DNA of 64,000 nucleotides from NCBI RefSeq assembly GCF_030269365.1, contig NZ_BSTF01000001.1, positions 744,001 to 808,000 of the forward strand, given 5' to 3'. The position numbers and the translations under genes are program-made. This DNA comes from Lentzea sp. NBRC 102530. Its GTDB lineage: Bacteria; Actinomycetota; Actinomycetes; Mycobacteriales; Pseudonocardiaceae. This document shows, in pieces, positions 8,788 through 16,710 of this stretch (the first letter of the stretch is position 1; each line of letters starts with the position of its first letter). The notes under the pieces were generated by a model. That model did no database searches. It worked only from the letters and a program-made list of their open reading frames with translations, and had not been told where the DNA came from.

Positions 8788-9848
8788 GCCTGCCTGAACT
8801 TCCCGAGCCAGACCAGCACCGCGAAGAACGGGGCGCCGATGAGGGAGATGACGATGCCCGCCTGCAGTTCGGCCGGTCGCACGACCAGCCGTCCCGCGAT
8901 GTCGCCGAGCAGCAGCACGGCAGCGCCGAGCAACCCCGCGTACGGAACGAGCCAGCGGTAGTCGGGGCCGGTGAACCACCTCGCGAGGTGCGCGACCATC
9001 AGCCCGAGGAACGCGATCGGGCCGCACGCCGCCGTGGCCGCGCCCGCGAGCAACGTGACGGCGAGGACGCCGACGGTCCGTCCCGCCACGATGTTCACGC
9101 CGAGGCCGCGCGCGACGTCGTCACCGAGGTTGAGCAGGTTGATCACCGGCAGGTTCACCAGCGCCAGCACCAGGCCGACCCCGATGAACGCCGCCGCCAC
9201 CCAGATGACGTCGAACCCGACGCCCTGCACCGACCCGGCGTTCCAGAACCGCAGCACGAACAGCGCCTGCGTGTCCTTGAGCGCGACGGCGGTCGTCATG
9301 GCCGCGAGGAAGATCGTGACGCCCTGGCCCGCGAGCGCGAGGGTCAGCGGGTTGCCGGCGCCGCGGCCGAGGCTCGCGAGGCCGAACACGACCACACCCG
9401 CCGCGCCGGCGCCGAGGATCGCGAACCACAGGTACTGCAACGGGTTCTGCAACCCGAACAGGAAGATCGAGAACACCACGGCGAACGACGCCCCGGCGTT
9501 GACGCCGAGCAGACCGGTGTCCGCGATGGGGTTGCGGGTGTGGCCCTGGATCAACGCGCCCGCGACGCCGAGCGCGAGCCCGGCGACGAGCGCGAGCACC
9601 GTGCGCGGCACCCGCAGCGTCTGCACGATCAGCGTGATCTCGGTGAGCCGCTGGTCTCCGGCGGGATCACCGAACAGGCCCTGCCACACCTCGGCCGGCG
9701 TGAGCGACCGCGTGCCGACCACCAGGGACAGCACCGCCGCGCCGGCCAGCAGCACCAGCAGCCCGGCCAGCCCGAGTCGGCGGCGCCGGTGCGGGTTCCC
9801 CGGCGCCGGGGCGGGGTCGAGCCCGCGTTGTTCCACGACCATGCTCAC
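8784..9848 (-). CDS. Ferri-siderophore ABC importer permease 1 (FecCD/BtuC family)
   Basis: A 354-residue multi-spanning permease of the same family as its neighbour: LRVPRTVLALVAGLALGVAG near 80, GHTRNPIADTGLLGVNAGA, and GPIAFLGLMVAHLARW near the C-terminus. It is the first gene of the import and biosynthesis cluster, with an iron box about 36 bp upstream. The start is GTG at 9848 or the ATG two codons later; neither has a good Shine-Dalgarno sequence. It corresponds to cchC in position. The hydroxyornithine-forming genes that flank the transporter in coelichelin clusters are not seen on this side, so they probably lie beyond the left edge. Confidence 0.92.
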   Translation of the reverse strand: MSMVVEQRGLDPAPAPGNPHRRRRLGLAGLLVLLAGAAVLSLVVGTRSLTPAEVWQGLFGDPAGDQRLTEITLIVQTLRVPRTVLALVAGLALGVAGALIQGHTRNPIADTGLLGVNAGASFAVVFSIFLFGLQNPLQYLWFAILGAGAAGVVVFGLASLGRGAGNPLTLALAGQGVTIFLAAMTTAVALKDTQALFVLRFWNAGSVQGVGFDVIWVAAAFIGVGLVLALVNLPVINLLNLGDDVARGLGVNIVAGRTVGVLAVTLLAGAATAACGPIAFLGLMVAHLARWFTGPDYRWLVPYAGLLGAAVLLLGDIAGRLVVRPAELQAGIVISLIGAPFFAVLVWLGKFRQA

Positions 9849-9883
9849 GACGGGCTACGTTAGCTCCCGCCCGCCGCGGGGAC

Positions 9884-9902
9884 CTAGGGCACCCTTACCT
9901 AA
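9884..9902 (-). promoter_or_regulatory. Iron box at the head of the siderophore cluster
   Basis: Read on the minus strand the 19-mer TTAGGTAAGGGTGCCCTAG matches TTAGGTTAGGCTCACCTAA at 14 positions, with the TTAGG and CCTA arms intact. It is 36 bp before the first permease start and probably places the whole minus-strand cluster under iron repression. Confidence 0.68.
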
Positions 9903-9942
9903 GTGCTGCGCCGGCTGGCGTTCCCCACTCGGTGGAGGCGGG

Positions 9943-10380
9943 CTAACCGCGGGCCTCGATCGCCCGCACCGTCTTCTCCAGCGCGCCGCCCAGCACCTTC
10001 TGCCCGAGCAGGCCGAGCGAGAGCCCGAGCAGCTTTCCCTTGAAGTTCTTGCCTTCCCGCACGACCTCGGCGTGCACGAGCGTCCCGTCCTGGGTCTTCG
10101 TGAACGTGTAGGTGTGGCCGGACCGTCCGCCCCAGACGTTGGAGTCGACGGTGGTCAGCACGATCCTGGTGGGGTCGGACCAGTCGTAGTGCAGGCGCTC
10201 CCAGATGCCGCCGGACCCCTCGGTGACGTCGGCGAACGTGTCACCGCGCTCGTGCACCCGCAGGTCGGCGTCGGCGCTGTTGGGGAAGAGGTCCGCGCGG
10301 CCGGGGCCGAAGTCGGTGAGCCCGGCGACGAACTGCTCCGGCGTCGCGGTGGTGTGCTGGGTCAGGGTGATGCTCGGCAT
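9943..10380 (-). CDS. SRPBCC (polyketide cyclase/START-like) small-molecule-binding protein
   Basis: A 145-residue cytoplasmic protein with the pattern of the SRPBCC fold: an N-terminal strand (SITLTQHTTATPEQFVAGLTDF), alternating strands containing WERLHYDW and GRSGHTYTFT, and a long C-terminal helix (KVLGGALEKTVRAIEAR). The fold encloses a hydrophobic cavity, but members have very different roles and no ligand can be deduced. It is on the same strand as the siderophore genes and stops about 95 bp before the first permease, with the iron box between them, so it is probably not part of the iron regulon. ATG at 10380. Confidence 0.8.
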   Translation of the reverse strand: MPSITLTQHTTATPEQFVAGLTDFGPGRADLFPNSADADLRVHERGDTFADVTEGSGGIWERLHYDWSDPTRIVLTTVDSNVWGGRSGHTYTFTKTQDGTLVHAEVVREGKNFKGKLLGLSLGLLGQKVLGGALEKTVRAIEARG

Positions 10381-10450
10381 GTCCGCTCCTCGGTGGGTCT
10401 TCGTTCAGGAGCCAGACTTCCGCGGCCAGGGGGTCGTTCGCGCCCGTGAG

Positions 10451-10943
10451 TCACCCTGGTCCGGCGGACCCCGGTCGATCACGCACGCGGGCGGCGGCGT
10501 CCTCGCGGTCCTGGTGTTCGAGCATCGCGAGCGCCCGTCGCCACGCGGCCGCTGCCGTCGTCACCCTCCTCTTGGAACAGCTCCAGGAGATCGCCGCCAG
10601 CGGTTCGGGGCACTGGCCGAGGCCGAGGCGGGCGTCGGCGAGGTCCAACTCGGCCCCGGTGCGTTCGCGGACGAGCAGGTCGCGCGTGGTGTCCGCCCAG
10701 CCGCCCGCGACGCCGGTGAGCGGTTCGCCACCGCTTCCTCGCGCAGCTTCCTGAACCGCATCAGGTCCACAGAGGACTCTTCGGCGGCCGGCACGTACCC
10801 GGCGGGGTCGCGGTGAGCGTGACGCCCAGGGCGTGCCGCGGCCGGGACAGGCAGCTGTGCGGGGTGGCCCTGGACCGCGCGGGCGGGTCGGCGCCCCAGA
10901 CCCGTGCGCTCACCTCATCGAGCAGGGTGATCTCGACGGTCAC
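10451..10943 (-). pseudogene. Decayed SARP/BTAD-type transcriptional regulator
   Basis: Three minus-strand frames together resemble the start of an AfsR/SARP regulator. From 10943, VEITLLDEVSARVWG resembles the usual first strand, followed, after an apparent deletion of most of the DNA-binding domain, by RPRHALGVTLTATPPG. Around 10800 the reading shifts to GYVPAAEESSVDLMRFRKL, the typical entry to the BTAD repeats, and near 10650 to a third frame with LDLADARLGLGQCPEPLAA. At least two frameshifts and an internal deletion make a functional product very unlikely. It abuts a small conserved gene, and the remnant suggests a regulator was lost here. Confidence 0.6.
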
Positions 10944-10953
10944 CGCCTGCCGC

Positions 10954-11340
10954 TCAGCCGTCCTTCTTCGCCGTGAGCAGCGAGACGACGGCCAGCCCCG
11001 TGTTGACCGCGGAGATGATCGTGGTCAGCTTCGCCGCCTTGGCCGGGAGTTCGCCGCGCCTGCCCGCGTACACGGCGGCCGCGGTGTCCGTGGCGTGGAT
11101 GAGCACGGCCTGCCGGAGCACGCGGCGGGCGTTCGCGTCGGTGCTCTTGAGGGTCAGCAGGTCGACGCCGAGCACGAGGGTGCGGATGCCGAACATGCGG
11201 GCGGGGTAGACGAACCGCTTGTCGTCGCCCAGTTCGTCGCCGAGGCTCTTCGCCATGCGGTCCGCGGCGAACAGCCCCAGCGCGCCGTTGAAGATCCGCA
11301 CGCACGCCAGCGTGGTCCGCGTGACATCGCCCAGCTCCAT
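10954..11340 (-). CDS. Small conserved protein with hydrophobic helices, function unknown
   Basis: A 128-residue protein starting at ATG 11340 (MELGDVTRTT), with GAGG ten bases upstream. It has three moderately hydrophobic stretches (LACVRIFNGALGLFAADRMA, FGIRTLVLGVDLL and SAVNTGLAVVSLL) around a basic middle. The pattern resembles small uncharacterised actinobacterial membrane proteins of the DUF4267 type, but I cannot confirm the family. The longer reading upstream is low-complexity and not credible. It lies 44 bp after the alpha/beta-hydrolase gene on the same strand and may be co-transcribed with it. Confidence 0.6.
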   Translation of the reverse strand: MELGDVTRTTLACVRIFNGALGLFAADRMAKSLGDELGDDKRFVYPARMFGIRTLVLGVDLLTLKSTDANARRVLRQAVLIHATDTAAAVYAGRRGELPAKAAKLTTIISAVNTGLAVVSLLTAKKDG

Positions 11341-11383
11341 CGTTCCGCCACCTCGTCGTCGATCGCCGGTCCCGCTGCGGAGT

Positions 11384-12262
11384 CTAGGAGAGCAGTGCCG
11401 ACAGCCACCGCTCAACGTCCTCGCGCGCGGCCCTGGCCATACCGGTGTCGCGGCGGGTGAAGCCGTGCCGCGACTCGGGGTAGACCTTGAGCTCGACCTC
11501 ACCACCCGCGCTCAGGACGCGTGCCGCCATCGCGAGGTTGTCGTCGAGCAGCACGTCCTGGTCACCGACGACGATCAGCAGTGGCGGGAGTCCGCGCAGG
11601 TCGGCGTAGACGGGGGAGATGTCCGGGTGCGTGCGGTCCGGCGCGTGGCCCGCATACGCCTCGATGAAGAACTCGTCGGCGATCTTGCGACCGGCCGGGG
11701 TCAGGCCGCTCAGGTCGTAGGTGCCGAACTGCAGGGCTGCCCCGGCGAACACCCCGGGGTCGCCCTGGTCGCGCAGCCGCAGCAGCGTCGTGACGGCGAG
11801 CGTCGCGCCGGCCGAGAAGCCGCCGATGACCATCCTCGACGTGCCGAACTCCCGTTCGGCGTTCTCGGCCAGCCACAGCGCGGCCGTCTCGGCGTCGTCG
11901 GGAGCGGCGGGCCACGGGTGCTCGGGTGCGAGCCGGTAGTGAACGCTCACCACGACCGCCTGCAGGGCGTTCGCGAGCTGCCGGTTGCGGGCGTCGTCGT
12001 CGGCCGCCGACCCCAGGTAGAAGCCACCGCCGTGGAAGTCCAGGTAGACACCCCTCGCCTGCCCGGACGGCCGGTGGACGCGGACGGGCACCTGCCTGCC
12101 GGCGGCGCTGACCAGCGTGTTGTCGTCGGGTTCGGGCGTCCTGAGCACGCTCACCTCGGCCAGGCTGCCCGGCCCTCTGCGGAGCCCGCGCTCGGCGTTC
12201 GACGCGCGCGCCTCCTCGACGTGCGCGGCGAGCCCGGGACCGGTGAAGTTCTGCAGGCGCAT
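11384..12262 (-). CDS. Alpha/beta hydrolase, HSL (lipase GDXG) family esterase
   Basis: A 292-residue cytoplasmic hydrolase. The HGGGF oxyanion motif (near residue 75) and VIGGFSAG with the nucleophile serine (near 148) define the hormone-sensitive-lipase family; the acid should be the Asp in VGDQDVLLDDN and the base the His in SRHGF near the C-terminus. Such enzymes hydrolyse short-chain esters or lactones; the natural substrate cannot be read from sequence. It is not of the Fes/CchJ type used to open ferri-siderophores. The ATG at 12262 is only 23 bp from the divergent ATG at 12286, so the two genes share a very short promoter region and may have leaderless transcripts. Confidence 0.85.
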   Translation of the reverse strand: MRLQNFTGPGLAAHVEEARASNAERGLRRGPGSLAEVSVLRTPEPDDNTLVSAAGRQVPVRVHRPSGQARGVYLDFHGGGFYLGSAADDDARNRQLANALQAVVVSVHYRLAPEHPWPAAPDDAETAALWLAENAEREFGTSRMVIGGFSAGATLAVTTLLRLRDQGDPGVFAGAALQFGTYDLSGLTPAGRKIADEFFIEAYAGHAPDRTHPDISPVYADLRGLPPLLIVVGDQDVLLDDNLAMAARVLSAGGEVELKVYPESRHGFTRRDTGMARAAREDVERWLSALLS

Positions 12263-12285
12263 GGTCGAGTTCTATCGTGTGCGGC

Positions 12286-12825
12286 ATGGGCCGGGGCAGG
12301 GTGGAAGCGGTGTTGCGCAGGAAGTTCGACAACACCTTCAGCTGGGTGGTGTCGGTGGCGGCGCTCGCCGTGACGGCGTACGTGCTGCTCAACCCGTTCC
12401 CCGGCAACGGGTTCGGCGAGCAGGCCGAGTTCGTCGCGATCATGGCGCCGCTCATCTGGTTCATGTGGATGGTCGGCGCGCACGCCGTCGTGAAGGTCCA
12501 CGAGTCCGGGGTGCTGGTGGTGAACTGGTTCCGCGCGTACTGGGTGCCGTGGGCTTCGCTCGCGACGGTCGAGGCGACCCGCGAGGTCACCCTGGTCACC
12601 ACCGACGGGGAGCGGATCAACGTCGTCGTGGGCGCCCTGTCCGCGGCCAGTTCGCTGCGGGGCAACCGGCTGCAGGCCGAGATCCGCGAGGAGATCGAGA
12701 AGCACCGTCCCGCGGCCCCGTCCGGCGGTGGTGGCGTGCGCAAGTGGGTCGACCTGGCGCCGTGGCACTTCCTGGCCGTTGTCACTTTCCTCCTCATGAT
12801 CGGCCTCGTCGGTCTCTGGCTGTAA
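12286..12825 (+). CDS. Membrane protein with PH-like domain, function unknown
   Basis: A 179-residue protein with two N-terminal membrane segments (WVVSVAALAVTAYVLL and FVAIMAPLIWFMWMVGA), a soluble part with the strand-rich pattern of bacterial PH domains (VHESGVLVVNWFRAYWVPW, VTLVTTDGERINVVVGA), and one C-terminal helix (FLAVVTFLLMIGLVGLWL). Many actinobacterial proteins with this layout are uncharacterised. I start at ATG 12286 rather than the GTG three codons earlier because the divergent gene begins 24 bp away. No clear ribosome-binding site is visible. Confidence 0.72.
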   Translation: MGRGRVEAVLRRKFDNTFSWVVSVAALAVTAYVLLNPFPGNGFGEQAEFVAIMAPLIWFMWMVGAHAVVKVHESGVLVVNWFRAYWVPWASLATVEATREVTLVTTDGERINVVVGALSAASSLRGNRLQAEIREEIEKHRPAAPSGGGGVRKWVDLAPWHFLAVVTFLLMIGLVGLWL

Positions 12826-12857
12826 CGAAGCGGTGCGCGGCCGAGACAAAGCCGGAC

Positions 12858-13433
12858 ATGACGACTGGCGGTAGTGGTCACTGGAAGTGGATCTCCGCTG
12901 CTCTCGGGGTCGCGCTGGCGGGCGGGACAGCCGTGCTGATCAGCGAGCTGAGGGACACCGGCGAGCCCCCGGCGACCGAGGTGCTCCCGGCCACGCTGCC
13001 GACGAGCACGCCGCCCGGCGAGCAGTGGTACGACCTCACCGCGCACGAGCCCGTCGAGTCCGGCGGCGGCCAGGAGGTCCTGCCGACGGTCGGCATCGGC
13101 AAGCAGTCCTACCCGCGCGGTCTGCGGGGGTCCGGCGTCGCGCCGGACAACTACCGGAGCTGGCTCGTCAAGGGCAGGTGCTCGCGCCTGTCCGTCTGGG
13201 TCGGCAAGGACGCCACCTCGACCGCCGGGGGCGGTGCCGGGCAGTTCGTGATCAAGACCGACGGCGTCGAGATCGCCACCCGGCAGGCGAGCGCGGGGGA
13301 CGCGCCGCAGCACGTCGAGATCGCCCTCGCCGACGTCGACCTGCTGACCTTGCAGGACGTGCGCGGTGCCCGCGACGCCGACAACGCCTGGGGAAGCCCG
13401 CGGGTGTACTGTGCCGCCGCGCCCGGCGAGTAA
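12858..13433 (+). CDS. Membrane-anchored NPCBM-domain protein
   Basis: A 191-residue protein with a short basic start, one membrane helix (ISAALGVALAGGTAVLI) and an extracellular domain resembling NPCBM carbohydrate-binding modules: YDLTAHEPVESGGGQ, the conserved GIGKQSYPRGL entry, a central VWVGKD and the closing DADNAWGSPRVYC, which is the family's Asn-Ala-Trp-x-x-Pro/Ala-Arg element. NPCBM domains bind galactose-type glycans in known enzymes, but here no catalytic domain is attached. ATG at 12858, 32 bp after the upstream PH-like gene on the same strand. Substrate and role are unknown. Confidence 0.7.
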   Translation: MTTGGSGHWKWISAALGVALAGGTAVLISELRDTGEPPATEVLPATLPTSTPPGEQWYDLTAHEPVESGGGQEVLPTVGIGKQSYPRGLRGSGVAPDNYRSWLVKGRCSRLSVWVGKDATSTAGGGAGQFVIKTDGVEIATRQASAGDAPQHVEIALADVDLLTLQDVRGARDADNAWGSPRVYCAAAPGE

Positions 13434-13552
13434 CGCGCTGATCACTTCTGCCGACAGACCAGCAGCGGGAGGTCGCTGTCGTCCGGTGTGGACGGCGGCG
13501 GTAAGTCGTTTCGTGCCAAGCAACTCGATGGCGATCGGCGGACCCGCGGGAC

Positions 13553-14464
13553 GTGTCGGGTGGACGGTCGGGGGCGGAAGTGGCGCGCGGGCACCTGCTG
13601 GTGATGTTGTTGCTGCTCACGGCGTGCACCGCCGAACCCGCCGCGGAGGAACCACGACCGGTGCCGACGCCGTCGTTCACGGCGCCGACGCTGGTAGGCA
13701 AGGTCGTGCCGCCGCAGAACGTGCTCACCGTGGTCCGGGACGTGATCGACGCCAGGACCGTCGAGTTCGTCGACGGCACGAGGGTGCAGATCTCCCTGCT
13801 GGCCGAGCCCAAGGAGTGCTTCGCGAAGGCCTCGCTCGACTTCGCCAGGAAGACTCTGCTCGCGACCTCCGTCCGGTACACCGTGCTGACGGTCGGCGAG
13901 GTGAACCTGGAACTGGAGGACGGCACCGACTACGCGGTGCTGTCCGTGCAACAGGGCGCCCTGCGGCCGGACGGCGTGGACGGCGGCCCGCTGATCGCCG
14001 CACAGGAAGAGGCGAAGGCGGCGAAACGAGGGCTGTGGGGCCCGCCGTGCGAGGGGTCGGACACGTCCAAGCCCGTTCCGACGACGACCACGCCACCGCC
14101 ACCCACCACGACGACCACCCCACCGCCACCGCCTCCGCCCGCGCGGGCGTGCGCCGTCTCCTACCGCGTCACCGGCCAGTGGCAGGGCGGCTTCCAGGCG
14201 AGTGTGACCGTGCGCAACACCGGCAGCGAGAAGGTGAACGGCTGGTCGCTGCTGTGGGCGTTCCCGAACGGCGAGAGCGTGCGCGAGGCGTGGGACGCGT
14301 CCGCGCGGCAGTACGGCTCGTACGTCAGCGCGACGAACCTGAGCTACAACCGGCAGATCGCGGCGGGCGGGTCGGTCCAGTTCGGGTTCAACGGCAACTC
14401 GCGCGGCACCCACCGGCCCCCGACGGCGTTCGCGCTCAACAACGTGAAGTGCGCGGTCGAGTAG
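13553..14464 (+). CDS. Lipoprotein with degenerate thermonuclease-like domain fused to a CBM2
   Basis: A 303-residue lipoprotein: signal with lipobox LLTAC near residue 25, then a staphylococcal-nuclease-like domain (about 55-165), a Thr/Pro linker (170-198), and a C-terminal family 2 carbohydrate-binding module (ACAVSYRVTGQWQGGFQASV to NNVKCAV, with two Cys at the ends and conserved Trp residues). The nuclease-like part keeps the topology (VVRDVIDARTVEFVDGTRVQ, ECFAKASLDFARKTL, EEAKAAKRGLWGP), but the DGDT metal site reads DART and the catalytic Arg/Glu positions are not recognisable, so it is probably not a nuclease. A GTG at 13580 (MARGHLLVML) is an equally good start. Confidence 0.75.
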   Translation: MSGGRSGAEVARGHLLVMLLLLTACTAEPAAEEPRPVPTPSFTAPTLVGKVVPPQNVLTVVRDVIDARTVEFVDGTRVQISLLAEPKECFAKASLDFARKTLLATSVRYTVLTVGEVNLELEDGTDYAVLSVQQGALRPDGVDGGPLIAAQEEAKAAKRGLWGPPCEGSDTSKPVPTTTTPPPPTTTTTPPPPPPPARACAVSYRVTGQWQGGFQASVTVRNTGSEKVNGWSLLWAFPNGESVREAWDASARQYGSYVSATNLSYNRQIAAGGSVQFGFNGNSRGTHRPPTAFALNNVKCAVE

Positions 14465-14491
14465 AGATCAGCTCACGGTCGTACGCCGCGA

Positions 14492-14507
14492 TCGTCCTTC
14501 AGGACGA
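14492..14507 (+). terminator. Short stem-loop after the CBM2 lipoprotein gene
   Basis: TCGTCC and GGACGA pair around a TTCA tetraloop 28 bp after the stop codon at 14464. No T-tract follows, so termination is only a suggestion. Confidence 0.3.
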
Positions 14508-14542
14508 CTCGGGATGACTCCGAACGGCCGTAGGGTCTTCGC

Positions 14543-14785
14543 ATGCTCACTTCGTTCGCCCTGTCCGACCAGAACGCGGGATGGCTCGAGGGAGGCCTCC
14601 TCGTCCTCGTGGCGCTCGGTGCCGTGGCCCTCCTGGTGTTCTGGATCGCCGCGTTGTTCAGCGTGCTGGGCGCGCCGATCGGGTGCGGCGCGAAGATCCT
14701 CTGGCTGCTCGTCGTGTTCGCGCTGCCGTTCCTGGGCAGCCTGCTCTGGTTCGTCGTCGGACGCCGGATGACACCGGTGGCTTAG
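14543..14785 (+). CDS. Small two-helix membrane protein (PLDc_N-like)
   Basis: An 80-residue protein with two membrane segments: VLVALGAVALLVFWIAALFSVL and ILWLLVVFALPFLGSLLWFVVG. The KILWLLVVFALPFLGSLLWF pattern with a following Gly-Arg-Arg is that of the PLDc_N domain, found alone in many actinobacteria and at the N-terminus of cardiolipin synthases. Alone it has no known activity. ATG at 14543. It is followed by a 105-bp gap that must hold the promoter of the PL11 gene, including a 9-bp inverted pair (CGAGTCGAA and TTCGACTCG). Confidence 0.7.
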   Translation: MLTSFALSDQNAGWLEGGLLVLVALGAVALLVFWIAALFSVLGAPIGCGAKILWLLVVFALPFLGSLLWFVVGRRMTPVA

Positions 14786-14890
14786 AAGTCCGCAAAGGAC
14801 GGTGTGGCCCGCTCGACGTCCTCTGGTCGAATTCGAGTCGAAACCGAAGTGCCACAAGGCATTCGACTCGTTCGACGCTAGCGTTGCGGC

Positions 14891-16669
14891 ATGAAACGTT
14901 TCAATTCTGCAGTGCTGGCAATGGTTCTGGTGTCGGGCGGCGTCCCGGCGTTCGCGGACGAGCCGCCTGAACGCGGGCTCGTCAGCATCAGGTCGGTGCA
15001 CGGCAACGGGAACTTCGTGTCGTGGCGGCTGCTCGGCTCCGATCCGGCGGACCTGGGGTTCAACGTCTACCGCGACGGCGTGCTGGTCAACCGCACGCCT
15101 CTGCGGACGGCGACGAGCTTCCTCGACGAGGGTGCTCCCGCGACCGCGTCCTACTCGGTGCGTGCGGTGGGCGGAGGCGTGGAACCGGCGGCGGCCACGC
15201 GGTCCGTCGGCACGCTCGCGACGAGCAGGGACGTACCGCTGCAGATCCCCTCGGGCGGGACCACCCCGTCCGGCGAGTCGTACACCTACGTGGCCAACGA
15301 CGTGTCCGTCGGTGACCTGGACGGTGACGGCGAGCAGGACCTCGTGCTGAAGTGGGATCCCACCAACGCCAAGGACAACTCGCAGTCCGGCTACACCGGC
15401 AACGTCCACCTGGACGCGTACCGGTTGAACGGCACCAGGTTGTGGCGGATCGACCTCGGTCGCAACATCCGCGCGGGAGCGCACTACACGCAGTTCCAGG
15501 TGTTCGACTACGACGGGGACGGCCGGGCCGAGGTGGCGGTGAAGACCGCGGACGGCACCCGGTCGGGCACGGGCCAGGTGATCGGCAACGCGAGCGCCGA
15601 CCACCGCAACAGCAGCGGGTACGTGCTGGCCGGACCCGAGTACCTGTCGGTGTTCCGGGGCACGGACGGCGCGGTGCTCGACACCGAGAACTACGTGCCG
15701 CCGCGCGGCACCGTGTCGTCGTGGGGCGACGACTACGGCAACCGGGTCGACCGCTTCCTCGCCGGAACGGCCTACGTGGACGGTTCCCGGCCGAGCATCG
15801 TCATGGCCCGCGGCTACTACACCCGCAGCGTGATCTCGGTGTGGGACTTCCGGGGCGGCCAGCTGACGCAGCGGTGGACGTTCGACTCGGCCTCCCAGTC
15901 GAACCGCTCCGCCTGGGAGGGCAAGGGCAACCACCAGCTGTCGGTGGCCGATGTGGACGGTGACGGCCGGGACGAGATCGTTTACGGCTCGATGGCGATC
16001 GACGACAACGGCCGCGGTCTCTGGCAGAACGGCACCCGGCACGGCGACGCGTTGCACGTCGGCGACTTCATCCCGTCGCGCGCGGGCCTGGAGGTCTTCA
16101 AACCGTCGGAGTCCACGACGGACCTCTCGCACTGGATGGGCGACGCGCGGACCGGTCAGATCATCTGGAGCGCGCCGTCGTGCGGCTGCGACAACGGCAG
16201 GGCAGTGGCGGCCGACGTCTGGGCGGGCAACCCCGGTGCGGAGGCGTGGTCGGCCTCGGTGGGCGGGCTGCGCAGCGCCACCACGGGCGCCCAGGTCGCC
16301 GCGCGCAAGCCGGGGTCGACCAACTTCGTGATCTGGTGGGACGGCGACGCGCAGCGCGAGCTGTTGAACGGCACCACGATCGACGAATACGGCCCCGACG
16401 GCGACACGCGGCTGCTCACCGGGTCCGGCGTGGCGTCGAACAACGGCACCAAGTCCACGCCCGCGCTGTCGGCCGACATCCTGGGCGACTGGCGCGAGGA
16501 GGTCGTCTGGCGCACGTCCGACAACCGGGCGCTGCGCATCTACTCGACCACCGAGCCGACCTCGATCCGGCGGGTGTCGCTGTTGCAGGACCGGCAGTAC
16601 CGGCTGGCCGTGGCGTTCCAGAACACCGCCTACAACCAGCCGCCGCACCCGAGCTTCGCCTCGCCGTGA
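14891..16669 (+). CDS. Secreted rhamnogalacturonan lyase, PL11 family
   Basis: A 592-residue secreted enzyme with a Sec signal (basic start, LAMVLVSGGVPAFA, cleavage near 22). The mature N-terminus RGLVSIRSVHGNGNFVSWRL is typical of PL11 lyases such as Bacillus YesW, and the eight-bladed propeller is marked by calcium-binding repeats (DLDGDGEQD, DYDGDGRAE, DVDGDGRDE). These enzymes cleave the rhamnose-galacturonate backbone of pectin by beta-elimination outside the cell. Together with the GH78 rhamnosidase and the rhamnose operon, all carrying the same operator, this gives a route from rhamnogalacturonan to intracellular rhamnose. No clear Shine-Dalgarno precedes the ATG at 14891, which is itself covered by the operator. 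Confidence 0.93.
   Translation: MKRFNSAVLAMVLVSGGVPAFADEPPERGLVSIRSVHGNGNFVSWRLLGSDPADLGFNVYRDGVLVNRTPLRTATSFLDEGAPATASYSVRAVGGGVEPAAATRSVGTLATSRDVPLQIPSGGTTPSGESYTYVANDVSVGDLDGDGEQDLVLKWDPTNAKDNSQSGYTGNVHLDAYRLNGTRLWRIDLGRNIRAGAHYTQFQVFDYDGDGRAEVAVKTADGTRSGTGQVIGNASADHRNSSGYVLAGPEYLSVFRGTDGAVLDTENYVPPRGTVSSWGDDYGNRVDRFLAGTAYVDGSRPSIVMARGYYTRSVISVWDFRGGQLTQRWTFDSASQSNRSAWEGKGNHQLSVADVDGDGRDEIVYGSMAIDDNGRGLWQNGTRHGDALHVGDFIPSRAGLEVFKPSESTTDLSHWMGDARTGQIIWSAPSCGCDNGRAVAADVWAGNPGAEAWSASVGGLRSATTGAQVAARKPGSTNFVIWWDGDAQRELLNGTTIDEYGPDGDTRLLTGSGVASNNGTKSTPALSADILGDWREEVVWRTSDNRALRIYSTTEPTSIRRVSLLQDRQYRLAVAFQNTAYNQPPHPSFASP
14892..14903 (+). promoter_or_regulatory. LacI-type operator TGAAACGTTTCA overlapping the PL11 start codon
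   Basis: A perfect 12-bp palindrome that starts at the second base of the ATG and encodes the first residues Lys-Arg-Phe. The same palindrome lies before the GH78 gene (20664) and in imperfect form in front of rhaT and the rhamnose LacI gene. I infer control by the LacI protein encoded at 37013. Confidence 0.75.
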
Positions 16670-16677
16670 GGACGACG

Positions 16678-16704
16678 GGCCCCGCGCCCGGTGAGCGCGG
16701 GGCC
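16678..16704. terminator. Bidirectional hairpin between convergent genes
   Basis: GGCCCCGCGC and GCGCGGGGCC form a perfect 10-bp stem with a seven-base loop, between the stop of the PL11 gene (16669) and the end of the convergent EEP gene (16711). It could end transcription from both sides, though no T-run is present. Confidence 0.7.
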
Positions 16705-16710
16705 ACCCGG

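Noticed and set aside
11562..13523. A 653-codon minus-strand reading
   Set aside because: It covers parts of three genes on both strands in the wrong frame and shows no domain similarity.
14830..14880. Inverted pair CGAGTCGAA / TTCGACTCG upstream of PL11 as a terminator or operator
   Set aside because: The arms are only nine bases with a long spacer; it may be chance, and the stronger palindrome at the start codon explains regulation better.
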